Positions 24,401-34,287 of a DNA stretch of 64,000 nt are shown here, in pieces. The position numbers and the translations under genes are program-made. Position 1 is the first letter of the stretch. Every line of letters starts with the position of its first letter. This DNA is from Pseudopyrenochaeta lycopersici (lineage: Eukaryota > Ascomycota > Dothideomycetes > Pleosporales > Pseudopyrenochaetaceae): contig NHZP01000059.1 of assembly GCA_003313425.1 (NCBI GenBank), forward strand, positions 1 through 64,000, written 5' to 3'. The notes below the pieces were generated by a model. The model ran no database searches and was not told the DNA's origin. It saw nothing but the letters and a program-made list of their open reading frames with translations.

Positions 24401-26200
24401 ATTTGTAACGCCACTATAGCAGATAGGCCTAAACATATATATAGAAGACGGTGCAGAGAAGGCGCGGAGCTGACACAACAAAGAAAGCGCAAAAGAACAC
24501 AGTATTAATATGTATACTAATAGTAGTAGAATCAACAGTCAAACTAGCGCGGTAGTAGTGTGCCCTCTAACGCGGCAAACTCGAAGTGTAGACATAGGGG
24601 CAGACACGACTTCAACAGTGTATGTAGCTGAACTCTGCAGGGTAAATCTAGCATTACAAATAGTATAAGAATACGTCGAGCAAAACAGGAGCAGGCGAAA
24701 GGTCGCTATATATACAGGTACCTAGGTAGTAATTAGGTCGCTAGCTAATCTAGAAGGAAGATCGGGAGCCTACATCCTTAGGGAAATAGTGGACTAAATC
24801 CAGGCCTTACAGGACAACGGACGGCTAGTAGCGATTTAATAGATACTAGCACACAGAGGGATACTAGGAAACGGGGCTGCAGACAAAGCTGCTAAAGAAG
24901 CTACTAGATAGAGGGTAGACAGATCTAAAGGGGAGAAGGCCTAGAAGCCATCCCAGCTCTATCTACTTAGAATAATATTAAAAATATAGTGTAAGGCAGA
25001 GGCAGAAAGAATATAGATATCTAACTAGCGAAGCGAAACTAAAGGCAGGGCATGCTTTAGGCACACCCCCTACCTATAAAGAAGGTGCTCTAACTTTACT
25101 AGGGCCTTAGTAAACAGCACAGCACGCTACTACCGAAGTTCACCCCGTAACGCACCACCCCGCGTAACGCACCACTTTTTACACCTAAATTTAGTATAAC
25201 AGACTAACTTTAAAGATTAATATCTTCTTAACTACTAATTAGAATCTTTTAGTTTTTTAAAATTCTTAATAAAAATATCTTAATAATTAACTTTAGGATT
25301 TTAGATTTATTTAGTTAAATTATATAAGCAGTGTTTTTTAAATACTAGTAAAATTTAGCTTTTTATATAAGCTATTTTTAGAAATTCTAAATAAGCTAAA
25401 ATATTCTTATTTAAATATGTATTCTAAACTTAAAATATAAAAGTTATAAAGTTAAGTAGTAGTTAAGTTATATAAAAAATAAACTTTTATAGACTCTAAG
25501 AAACCTTAGATAAGTAATTTTTTAAAATCTAGTTAAATAATAACTTTTTATACTTTAAATTTAGAATATATACCTAAACAAGAATATTTTAGATTATTTA
25601 GAATTTCTAAAAATAGCTTATATAAAAAGCTAAATTTTACTAGTATTTAAAAAACACTGCTTATATAATTTAACTAAATAAATCTAAAATCCTAAAGTTA
25701 ATTATTAAGATATTCTTATTAAGAATTTTAAAAAACTAAAAGATTCTAACTTGTAGTTAATAAGATATTAATCTTTAAAGTTAGTCTATTTTACTAAATT
25801 TAGGTGTAAAAAGTGGTGCGTTACGCGGGGTGGTGCGTTACGGGGTGAACTTCGGTAGTATAGCTTAGGACGGAGAAAATAAGGCTTAAAGACTTCCTCT
25901 TTAGACGACGGGTACCTAATGTTATAAACTCAAAATGCGAATACGGGGAGAGACGACAGACTGTCGCTTATGTTCTTCTTAGCTACACAAATCATAAGGA
26001 ACTCTAGAATCGGGAATTCGGCCACCTTCTAGGACGACACAACCTCCAGGCAATCTTCAACAATCGCAAGCTAGCTACTAAAGCTATTAAGATTATAGAA
26101 CAGACGCAGATCCTTAGGCAAAGCAGGATCGGAGATGAATAGACAAAGCCAAGCGCTAGGGGGAGACTGTAGGTACGATAGATGCGAAGCACGAGGCAGA
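21430..26200 (+). pseudogene. LINE ORF2 (EN-RT-RNase H) relic
   Basis: The endonuclease keeps EDFNLYHPL near 22025, but its SDH motif reads SDY at 22260-22268. The RT has PIALLNTIRKIIDAVI near 23155 and its YxDD box reads YVND at 23634-23645. RNase H spans about 24590-24905 (QWILAHRGILGNGAADKAA). After the MITE the frame resumes at 25861 with a C-terminal Cys/His region (RRRVP..SKCEYG.RRQT). Each substitution is a G-to-A or C-to-T change. All three catalytic centres looked at are damaged or interrupted. Confidence 0.8.
25130..25858. mobile_element. 729-bp palindromic MITE inserted in LINE ORF2
   Basis: The whole element is a near-perfect palindrome with arms of about 350 bases centred near 25495; the first 65 or so bases of each arm appear identical. 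Ends read CTACCGAAGTTCACCCCG. Target TA is duplicated at 25128-25129 and 25859-25860, as for Tc1/mariner elements. The subterminal motif GTAACGCACCAC occurs twice in each arm. No coding capacity. The LINE ORF2 frame continues directly across the insertion. Confidence 0.9.
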
Positions 26201-26775
26201 CGCTTCTATAAGCCTAGAAACACAGTTTTCACTAAATACAGGAACCATTATCTAGACAAGCGCAGCAGGCAAATATAGATAGTAGTTAAAAGAGAAAAGG
26301 CAGACCTCTAGGGACAGCTAGCTCTTGTTTACAGGAGTGAAGTGGGGCGGCGCGGAATAACGTTTCCACGGCGCGTCGGCTGCCCGCTATGTCAGCCAGA
26401 CCGGGCATAGCTGCGGAGAAATCGCGGCTGAAACCGAGTAGGACAAAATCAATCAATCAATCAATCAACCCTGCCATCGCCTTGTCTCAACCGTATTTTA
26501 ACATCTGACTATCATCACCCTCACGCTCACCAAAATTTCCCCGCGCTCACCAATTGGAAATTGGGGCTTTATTTTATGATCCTCCCTCGTCTCCCTTATC
26601 CACACCTTCAAGAGGATATCGATTCACGAGCACAAACGACACACCGTGTATATTTGTATGTAAAATAATCCTATAATAATCCAAATTAAAACAAGTAATG
26701 GCTCCTTATCTATTTCTATAGTCCGTTTGGTGTTGATCGTTTAACGTCTGTCTCCCAGCAAGGACAATACGAAAT

Positions 26776-29568
26776 ATGTCTACTCCAACCTCAGCTTTGG
26801 CGCCGACAACTCCGCAAACAAAGGCAAAGGCAGAGAAGGTTTTGCTGCTGAACATAGATGAACTGTACTCCCTCCACAATATGCAGTTCTCGGTCGTGAC
26901 AGGGCCGGATTGGGGGGATGACCGTGAAACCCAAGTCCCTCTTCGGGGAAAGGGCGTGATCCTTGTAGACGGAAGGTTCGGAGGCGTATGGAGCGTGAAG
27001 AGAACTTTCACCGTGGAAGCCGATAAGGACGACTACGGTCGGGTTGGGATCGTGATAGAAGACACCTACGAGGACAGCATCGACACAGCCATAAAGAGAG
27101 TGGAGTCGAGTTCAACCGACAGCTGGAAGATCGTCCTCCTTCCCCCCGAAGTGAAGCACGTCACGATAAACGATAACGACTCGAACGATTTCTTGGATAA
27201 TGAAAACCGGACGAGTGTCGTCTTGAACTTATATGGAGAGGAGAAGGTGGTGTCCAAAGCTGTCAGTGATGCGATCGAGAGGTTCGAAAGCGACAATGGG
27301 CACACTGTAGGCCTGCTCAACCATGTGGCGGGGACATACAGAAGTTACTGCAACTGTGCAGGCAAGTATCTTTCCAGCACGTACGTGACCTTGATAGTGG
27401 AACACTTCCTGGACTTTCCGAGTCACAACTATGCCGGGCTGTGGCACGACGTCGACGGCGATGAGTGGAACAAGCAAAGATGCCTGAGGCTGAGCACTTA
27501 CTGGACTGTTTACGAGAGGGAAATAGAGTATAGCATCTCAGCCACTGGAGATGACATACTTGTGGAAGGTGTTCACTACGCGGCGACCAACTATTGGGAC
27601 AGGGACGTGGAGGCCGGTGGCAACGCGTTCGCGTGGGTCAGGAAGGATTTGGAGAACACTGAGGGTACGCTGGTGATGGTCGGACCTTTGGAGAACTTGG
27701 GTCGAGCTAGAGGGTTGGCGTCACAAATAAACGCCAAAGAGGTCAAGGTGTACGAGCACGCAGATGTCACACCCAAGGAGACGACATTGGTGGCCGAAGT
27801 GTCGACCTCCCTCTCGCGGAGCCACTCGTGGATCCTCCAAGACAACGTTTCCGAGGGGAACACCTACCTCATTTTGTACAGAAAGCAGGTTAACAAAATG
27901 GGCTTCGACGGTAGAAGAAAAGTGGGCCTTGATACAAAAAAAAGGAAGGAAGGTGTAGAAAAGAAGGGTATGGGAGTAAAAGGAAACATTACCTTGATCG
28001 ACCTGCAGCGGAACGAGCTGGTTACGATGTCTTTGGGAGAAGCCGTGGAAGCGGGTTACACCACTTGGTCTCACACATGGGAATCCAATCTGGAAAATGT
28101 GTCTTGGCATTTGGGCAACGAAACGGAGATATCGAGTCAGAGGCTCATCGTGTTCAACTCGGTAGAGAAGTCGAAGAACATGCTCAGCATCAGCCGATCT
28201 TTAGGAATACGGTACACATGGATGGACTACGTGTGCATCCTACAAACCGGAGAGGGGAGTACTGAGGACAAAGACAGGAGCATACCTATGATGGGAGAAT
28301 ACTACCGCCTGTCTCGCACCACCTTCGTCTACGTGGATGCGGTACCTTACGACCTGCCAAGGGAGATCTTCAAGCGCCAATACATAGTATCACAAGCGGT
28401 GAAAAATTCTAAGTGGAGGACGAGGATCTGGACTTTCCAAGAGGAGGCATTTTCGAGCGACCTCGTGATAGTGGGAAAGAGGCACCTGATATACGACTAT
28501 CAAAGCGACCTACAGGATACTAGGGAAGGGAGTTCGCCTTACAATTTCAATTCCACCATGACGATGGCCCGAACTAGGGAGTGCACATTGCCACAGGATT
28601 ATGTGTACGGAACGCTGTCTCTCCTTCCTTACGGGAAGGAGTTGAAGATAGACTACTCTCGAGGATTGAGTGGTTGTTTGGTAAATTTGTCTTTAGAAGC
28701 AGTCAAGGCGGGAGATTATTCTTTTCTGATAAACGGCGGGAAAGTTCTGCAAGGAGAGGAGGGAAAGGTGGTGCACTATTTATCGTACCCGCGAGACTTT
28801 TCATCTGTGGACAATTTGTCGAACAAATACGACGGGAGGCTGGCGGTGGAGAACGGCGTGGACGCATACGGGCTGTCTCTGAACCATGGCGTTGAGAACC
28901 ACACAAGCGTCATAGGAAGAGGAGAGAGAACCTCCGAAATGTCGCGAAGGATGTACACGATGTTCAGCACGAAAGCGGGAAAAGAAACGGGGGATATTAA
29001 GCTCAGAGATTTCCCGTCTTTCTATCAGTTATACGCCGGAGACCCTCCTGCCGAGGAAATGAACCTTTTCATTTCCGGGAATCGCATATCGATGACGACA
29101 ATGATTTCTCCGGACTTCCACTTTTTGTCTTCTAGCGTCGACAGCTTCCACGACAGGATGAAAGACGCAATAGCCACGATAATAGATGTGGAAGGTGAGA
29201 AGTTTGATGCCCCATGGTATTGGTACGCGATGACAGGAAAGTTCACGGAGAGGTGGCCGTTCGGAGAGCCCAGTCGGATAATCGAGGACGACGATCACGC
29301 GTACTATTGCTTCACAAATGATGACGCAAATTTGACGGGCGCAGTGAAGTTGGTTCAGTGCGACCTTTACGTGCACGGCACGCTGCCGGTGTACCTCATA
29401 TGCACCATCGACTCGGACGTTTGTCATAGAGTTGGATACGCCATATGCATGTACGCGAAGGAGGGTCGTAATCCGCACTACAAACCGAATGAACTCGGAC
29501 CTGCCTTTTGCACCGGAATGTACCATCCGCACAGATATTGGACGCAACGCACTATCGTGCTCGGGTAG
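26776..29568 (+). CDS. HET-domain protein, 930 aa, with unrecognised N-terminal half
   Basis: An uninterrupted frame in a normal-GC island 300 bases after the LINE tail. Residues about 425-560 carry HET (heterokaryon incompatibility) hallmarks: Y428..SHTW435, LGIRYTWMDYVCI at 476-488, MMGEYYRLSRTTFVYVD near 506-522, and RIWTFQEEAF at 550-559. HET proteins act in the cytoplasm and trigger growth arrest or cell death on non-self recognition. The first 410 residues (including GDDRETQVPLRGKGVILVDG) and the last 350 match nothing I know. No signal peptide, membrane helix, NACHT or WD repeats. A CCAATTGG lies about 230 bases upstream of the ATG. The LINE insertion has probably replaced more distal promoter sequence. 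No RIP stops, so it is either single copy or under selection. HET assignment likely; partners unknown. Confidence 0.75.
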   Translation: MSTPTSALAPTTPQTKAKAEKVLLLNIDELYSLHNMQFSVVTGPDWGDDRETQVPLRGKGVILVDGRFGGVWSVKRTFTVEADKDDYGRVGIVIEDTYEDSIDTAIKRVESSSTDSWKIVLLPPEVKHVTINDNDSNDFLDNENRTSVVLNLYGEEKVVSKAVSDAIERFESDNGHTVGLLNHVAGTYRSYCNCAGKYLSSTYVTLIVEHFLDFPSHNYAGLWHDVDGDEWNKQRCLRLSTYWTVYEREIEYSISATGDDILVEGVHYAATNYWDRDVEAGGNAFAWVRKDLENTEGTLVMVGPLENLGRARGLASQINAKEVKVYEHADVTPKETTLVAEVSTSLSRSHSWILQDNVSEGNTYLILYRKQVNKMGFDGRRKVGLDTKKRKEGVEKKGMGVKGNITLIDLQRNELVTMSLGEAVEAGYTTWSHTWESNLENVSWHLGNETEISSQRLIVFNSVEKSKNMLSISRSLGIRYTWMDYVCILQTGEGSTEDKDRSIPMMGEYYRLSRTTFVYVDAVPYDLPREIFKRQYIVSQAVKNSKWRTRIWTFQEEAFSSDLVIVGKRHLIYDYQSDLQDTREGSSPYNFNSTMTMARTRECTLPQDYVYGTLSLLPYGKELKIDYSRGLSGCLVNLSLEAVKAGDYSFLINGGKVLQGEEGKVVHYLSYPRDFSSVDNLSNKYDGRLAVENGVDAYGLSLNHGVENHTSVIGRGERTSEMSRRMYTMFSTKAGKETGDIKLRDFPSFYQLYAGDPPAEEMNLFISGNRISMTTMISPDFHFLSSSVDSFHDRMKDAIATIIDVEGEKFDAPWYWYAMTGKFTERWPFGEPSRIIEDDDHAYYCFTNDDANLTGAVKLVQCDLYVHGTLPVYLICTIDSDVCHRVGYAICMYAKEGRNPHYKPNELGPAFCTGMYHPHRYWTQRTIVLG

Positions 29569-30422
29569 TATTTTTTTCATTATAACAATAACGTGAAATT
29601 AGCTGTCACACAGGATTAGATTTATAAATCGATATTTTAATAAACCGCGCCTATCTTTTCATTCGGGGTTTACTACCATTTCTATAGGGTTTCAAATGGG
29701 CAATAGATTTTCGAAAGTTTTTTTCTCATAAAATAGTACCTCCGCTGCCGACGGTTTCCGAGTGACAGAAACTCGCTGAGCAAAGCTGCGACCTTGGCAG
29801 AACCGGAGTTGCTTCTCCTTTTGCTCTTCGCAAAGCTGAGCCTGAATCCAAAATTGGCAAGTTATTCCATTGGGGCCAGTGCTGGCCTCAACCGCCGCTG
29901 ATTGCGGTGGTGACCTGAGCGTCAATGGGCACGTGGACGTGCCAGCCGACCGCTGCATGGGGTCCGCGCATCCAGAATGGTTGCAAATCTTTACGGAGCG
30001 CCTACATCGCGGTTAGCAAACGCCAACCTCCGTTCTCTGCTCTTTTGCTCTCTGATAAATTATCCCCTCCACGCCCAAGACCTCGTCGCCTGATTTGGCT
30101 TATACTGAAGTAAACCACTTTCCCCGGTTTTAACGCAACTAGAGAGGAGCTTATATTATAGCCCCATTCAGGTGACTGCTTCGGACTCGGCTCTATACCG
30201 TGCTAGCGGAGCTGGGTCCTTCCTGAGAGGCTAATCATGGAGACGCTGCGTGAATGAGCTCGTGGCGATGCATCGGCGCTGTAACCCAAGATGCCCTACT
30301 CGTCCGGCTGCACACAAGCGGCATAAGACAGACAATCGATTCATCTCTATGCCTTGACCGCGTCACCTAGCAGGACACCCTACCCTTACTGTCCTGAGGG
30401 GGCCGATTGGGTGGGATGAGTC
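29569..30422. other. intergenic region before the gypsy element
   Basis: Normal composition. A minus-strand frame at 29692-29958 (88 codons) lacks recognisable features. No RNA gene or repeat recognised. The 5-bp target site CGTAT of the gypsy element is at 30423-30427. Confidence 0.4.
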
Positions 30423-30427
30423 CGTAT

Positions 30428-30600
30428 TGTGAGCGGTCTCTAGTAACTGGATTCCAGCTATCTAGTCCAGATGCTATCTACAACCAAGATAGGAAGAAAA
30501 GAGGAGAATTGGGTGCCACGCGAGGTACAAAGTTTTCCGTGCACGAGCCGTATATCCGTGCACGACGGCGCAGCCTCGAGCACTGGCCTAGCCCGTTACA
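30428..30600 (-). repeat. 3' LTR of gypsy element (173 bp)
   Basis: TGTGAGCGG..CCCGTTACA on the plus strand; the element-sense LTR begins TGTAACGGGC and ends CGCTCACA. U3 contains a direct repeat of CCGTGCACG 10 bases apart. It is identical to 35487-35659 by reading. Confidence 0.95.
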
Positions 30601-33600
30601 TTACCCCCCTCCTCCCTTTCTGCGCGTCTTCGTCCATAGCTTCCATGCCTCAGTCTTACGCACATTCTCAACTGGCTCCCAGGTTGGGTCCGCATAGTCA
30701 ACCCACTTCACACGTGCTTCTTTAAAGTGTCTTCGGCCCCGCCTTGTAGCCCTTTCGTCTAATATTCGCTCAACTAGCCAGGCTTCCTCTCCGTCAATAA
30801 GTAAGGGCCCTGGTTGGCTGTCCCCAGTCTTCTGGGATGGGAGGGGATCGTTTGGTGCAGGCCGTAGTACATCAACGTGGAAAACGGGATGTATCCTACC
30901 AGGAACGTCAAGCTTATATGCGTGGGAGCTAACTTGTCGTACAACTCGGTACTTGCCATGCAACCAGTCTAGCTTCTTCGAGGGTCTTGATGTTTTTACA
31001 TTCCTCAGGTTAAGGAATACCCAGTCTCCCTCCTTGTACTGCGGTGCTGCTGTTCGGGTTCTGTTAGCTTGGTGTTGTTGTTTCTCCTGTGCCATAGCTA
31101 TTGCAGCTTGGGCCCATTCTGTTGCGTCTTGAAGTCTTTTAAGGAAATCTTCTGCTAGTACTTCGCCATCCTTCTTTGTTCGGTCCTGGATTGTGCGCTC
31201 TTCAACAAGCTGTATTGGCTCGTTATGGTATCCGTGCATAAAGAAAAAAGGGCTTAGTCCTGTAGATGATGCCTCTCGGTTGTTGATCGCTCCCATAATA
31301 ATAGGCAGGAGTGTTGACCAGTTCTCCTGCGTGTAGGTTGCCCAAATGCGAATCATCTTCTCAATCTCTTGGTTCATCCGTTCAGTAGCACCATCAGTTT
31401 GTGGGTGATAAGCAGTTGATAGTCGTTGCTCGATATTTAAGAGTCTGCAAAAATATCTCCATAGATCGCTGACAAATTGAGGGCCTCTATCGCTCGTGAT
31501 TGCAGTAGGGATGCCATGAATTGGGTAGTGGCGTTCAAAGAGCCTTTGTGCGACTGCTTCAGCGGAGAGATCGTGCATACTCTCTAGTTCTACTCCTTTT
31601 GTAAGCCGATCTGTCAGAACCATGCAGCTTGGAGCATTGTCTCGCCCTGATAGCGGCAAGTCCGTGATAAAGTCGATGGAGATTTCCCCCCAGATACGTT
31701 CAGGTATTGGCATTGGCTTGAGGAGGCCCTTCTTCGTCTCCCTCCATATAGTGTTTCTCCCGCACACTTCGCAGTTTCGAACAAATTGTCGCACGTCACT
31801 CGCAGCACCCGACCAAAAGAACTGCCTTGATAGGATTGCGTAGGTGAGATCTCTCCCAGGGTGTCCAGTAATATGCGAGTCGTGGATATTTTGAATGATC
31901 TGGGTGCGTAGTGGTTCGCAATTTGGAATCCAGATCCTTCCTCGAAATCGTAGCAAGCCTCTCTCGTCCACGGAGCATTCCGCCATGCTTACGGATTTCT
32001 CTTTCTGCAGATCTACTGGAAGGTTTCTCTCTTTGCGTATTACCAGGGTAGTGAGCTCTCGGTAGAGTTTGTCCTGCTGTCGACTCTTATGCCATAGTTC
32101 TTGCATTTGGTCATCTTCGAACAGTCGTACACTCTTCGCAAAATCGATATTGGTTAGTGATGAGGCGAGAGATAGGACTTGAGTGTTCCTGAGGTGCTTA
32201 TTCTGAAAGAGCCGTTTGAACCGAGATCGGAGGCGTTCGTCGTCATAGTTGGCGGGCAGGTCCTGTTCTCGTCGTGACAATGCGTCAGGCTTTCCCATCA
32301 TCTTCCCGGGCTTCCATTCGAGGGTGAAGTTGAACCTTGAGAGGAATTCTGACCAGCGCACTTGTCTCTCTGATAGTTGTCTCTCAGTGTAAAAGTATTT
32401 CAGGTTCTTGTGATCAGTTAAGATAGTGAAGTGCTTAACCATGTGCAACTCTGGCTCCCAGGCTTCCAAACAACGGACGATAGCAAGGAGCTCCTTATCG
32501 TGGATTGGGTAATTAGCTTCTGTCGCTGAGTGCTTCTTAGAATAATAAGCAACAGGTTGCCAATTGCTGTTCTTGTCCTTCTGTAAGAGTAAGCCACCAG
32601 TAGCGTGTCCAGACGAATCTGCTTCCAACAAGGTCTCCTTTTCTGGATCAAAATGAGCCAATATTGGTGCTGTGATAAGGAGCTCTTTGATCTTCTCAAA
32701 TGCTTCTTGACACGCTTCGTCCCATCGGAAGGGGACGTCCTTTCTTGTTAGATTAGTGAGGGGTTCAGCGATATCGGAGAACTCTGGTATAAAAACTCGG
32801 TAAAAGTTGGCGAATCCAATAAACCCTCGTACGGCCTTCACGGACGATGGCGTGGCCCAATCACGTATGGCGGCAATCTTGTCGGGGTCAACTCGTATTC
32901 CGACTTCTGCCTCAATAATGTATCCAAGGTATTTGACTCTCTTAGTTTCGAACTCACACTTGTCAATATCAATCTGGAGTCCGGCGTCCATCAGACGTTG
33001 AAGGACTCTTCCAACCTTCTGCCGGTGGTCTTGGAGGGACCCTGAGGAGTAAATCAGGATGTCGTCGATGTATGCAGATACAAAGTCGTCCAAGTAATCC
33101 TGCAGAACACTATTTATATACCGCTGAAAGGCAGCGGGTGCTCCTGTTAATCCAAAAGGAACTACGCGCCATTCGAACAATCCGTATCTCGTCCGGAAGG
33201 CTGTTTTCCATTCTTCTCCTTTCGCTAGTCGTATCTTGTGGAATGCTGCAATGACGTCAAGCTTCGTGAACCATCGCGCCTTCGCTACGTTTCTCAATGT
33301 TTCAGTGAACAACGGGAGTGGGTAGCGGTCCTTCTTAGTGATGTTGTTCAGGCCACGATAGTCTACGCAGAATCGGACTCCTCCTCCGGGCTTTTTGACC
33401 ATTAACACTGGCGCGGCAGCCGGCGAGTTGCTGGCTCGAATGAACTCTTTATCTAACAGCTCAGTGAGAGTCTTCCTTAATACGAGCAGTTCTTCTCGGC
33501 CCATGCCGTAGAGAGGTCCCCAAGGAATCGTTTTTTCAGATCCGTTCTGGTCTTTCTCAATCTCAATGTGCAGATCGACACCCTCCCTGTGAGGTGGTAG

Positions 33601-34281
33601 CTTCTCCGCTAGGTGCTGATCAAAAGCCTTCAACCACTTCTGGTAATGAGGTGGCAGTTTGACCTTAGGGTCCGATCGTTTGCGTGGCTTCAGAGCTTTC
33701 TCGATATCTGCGATCGAGACAGCGTATACTCCTGTATCAAGATTGATACCTTCCTGTCGGTTCTTCCTACGATTTCTTCTTACTTCAGCCAGAAACGCAC
33801 TAGCTATAAGTTGTGCGGCCTTGAACTGGGGCGGCCTGCGCAACGTCTTCTTGCGGTTCCAAACGCGGATGCCAGACACGCCGATGTCCAAGCAGCCCCG
33901 TCTTGTAGAGATAGTGACATCAGCATCTTCTAGCCATGGGTTTCCGAGGATTAGGTCGTACGTGAGGCCAGGGACTACGTAAAAGAAGATGCGCTCCTGC
34001 TGGTGTCCATCTATATCGATTGAGGCGTAGGTGATAGTGTTCAGGATTGTCGTTGATTCTGCGTTCTTCCCTGCGGCTCCTTCTAACCGGCGCGGTGCTA
34101 TCTTCAACGATGGCAATCTCAGAGATTGAAAGAGTCGTTCACTTATAGCGGAGTAGCAAAGGCAGCCTGAGTCTACGAGACCGGTAACGAAGTCAGTTCC
34201 ATTAAGTCTAACGTCCACTAAAAAGGGGTCACCGTCCATCTTTGCTCTTCCTTCCTCTTTCCATTCTCTCTGAGCTGCCAC
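30601..34281 (-). CDS. Ty3/gypsy Pol polyprotein (PR-RT-RH-IN-chromodomain)
   Basis: 1226 codons in the order: aspartic protease (GLVDSG at residues 34-39); reverse transcriptase with FCVDYRGLN, FTKLDV and catalytic YIDD at 404-407 (33061-33072); RNase H (LLEADSSGHATGGLL, LTDHKNLKYF); integrase with an HHCC zinc finger (HDSHITGHPGRDL..CEVCGR), core motifs IDFITDLP, TSDRGPQF and the Glu after TDGATERMN; and a C-terminal chromodomain (VERILDE..VKWVDY..TWEPVENV) that should steer integration to marked chromatin. It lies in the same frame as gag, separated by one UAG; the called start is GTG two codons after that stop, so a separate initiation is unlikely. The last codons are encoded by the purine tract and the stop abuts the LTR. 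All catalytic residues are present. Confidence 0.95.
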   Translation of the reverse strand: MAAQREWKEEGRAKMDGDPFLVDVRLNGTDFVTGLVDSGCLCYSAISERLFQSLRLPSLKIAPRRLEGAAGKNAESTTILNTITYASIDIDGHQQERIFFYVVPGLTYDLILGNPWLEDADVTISTRRGCLDIGVSGIRVWNRKKTLRRPPQFKAAQLIASAFLAEVRRNRRKNRQEGINLDTGVYAVSIADIEKALKPRKRSDPKVKLPPHYQKWLKAFDQHLAEKLPPHREGVDLHIEIEKDQNGSEKTIPWGPLYGMGREELLVLRKTLTELLDKEFIRASNSPAAAPVLMVKKPGGGVRFCVDYRGLNNITKKDRYPLPLFTETLRNVAKARWFTKLDVIAAFHKIRLAKGEEWKTAFRTRYGLFEWRVVPFGLTGAPAAFQRYINSVLQDYLDDFVSAYIDDILIYSSGSLQDHRQKVGRVLQRLMDAGLQIDIDKCEFETKRVKYLGYIIEAEVGIRVDPDKIAAIRDWATPSSVKAVRGFIGFANFYRVFIPEFSDIAEPLTNLTRKDVPFRWDEACQEAFEKIKELLITAPILAHFDPEKETLLEADSSGHATGGLLLQKDKNSNWQPVAYYSKKHSATEANYPIHDKELLAIVRCLEAWEPELHMVKHFTILTDHKNLKYFYTERQLSERQVRWSEFLSRFNFTLEWKPGKMMGKPDALSRREQDLPANYDDERLRSRFKRLFQNKHLRNTQVLSLASSLTNIDFAKSVRLFEDDQMQELWHKSRQQDKLYRELTTLVIRKERNLPVDLQKEKSVSMAECSVDERGLLRFRGRIWIPNCEPLRTQIIQNIHDSHITGHPGRDLTYAILSRQFFWSGAASDVRQFVRNCEVCGRNTIWRETKKGLLKPMPIPERIWGEISIDFITDLPLSGRDNAPSCMVLTDRLTKGVELESMHDLSAEAVAQRLFERHYPIHGIPTAITSDRGPQFVSDLWRYFCRLLNIEQRLSTAYHPQTDGATERMNQEIEKMIRIWATYTQENWSTLLPIIMGAINNREASSTGLSPFFFMHGYHNEPIQLVEERTIQDRTKKDGEVLAEDFLKRLQDATEWAQAAIAMAQEKQQHQANRTRTAAPQYKEGDWVFLNLRNVKTSRPSKKLDWLHGKYRVVRQVSSHAYKLDVPGRIHPVFHVDVLRPAPNDPLPSQKTGDSQPGPLLIDGEEAWLVERILDERATRRGRRHFKEARVKWVDYADPTWEPVENVRKTEAWKLWTKTRRKGGGG
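30604..30619 (-). promoter_or_regulatory. polypurine tract
   Basis: In element sense AAAGGGAGGAGGGGGG followed by TAA and the LTR. It would prime plus-strand DNA synthesis and also encodes the last Gly codons of Pol. Confidence 0.85.
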
Positions 34282-34287
34282 GTAGTC

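Larger units (their letters stand above)
20208..26468 (+). mobile_element. RIP-degraded Tad-like LINE, split by a MITE
   Basis: A non-LTR element in the order ORF1 (Gag-like, zinc knuckles), ORF2 endonuclease, reverse transcriptase, RNase H, and a C-terminal Cys/His region, ending in a simple (ATCA)n tail at about 26447-26468, which is typical of fungal Tad-clade LINEs. The 5' end is set by homology to 48294-48590 and may not be the true start. The 729-bp palindromic MITE at 25130-25858 interrupts ORF2. Many stops and catalytic substitutions show it is dead. Confidence 0.85.

Noticed and set aside
29029..29580. 183-codon minus-strand frame
   Set aside because: Antisense to the C-terminus of the HET gene and without domain features.
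30407..30725. Short plus-strand frames over the gypsy LTR, repeated at 35478-35792
   Set aside because: They are identical because the LTRs are identical; not genes.
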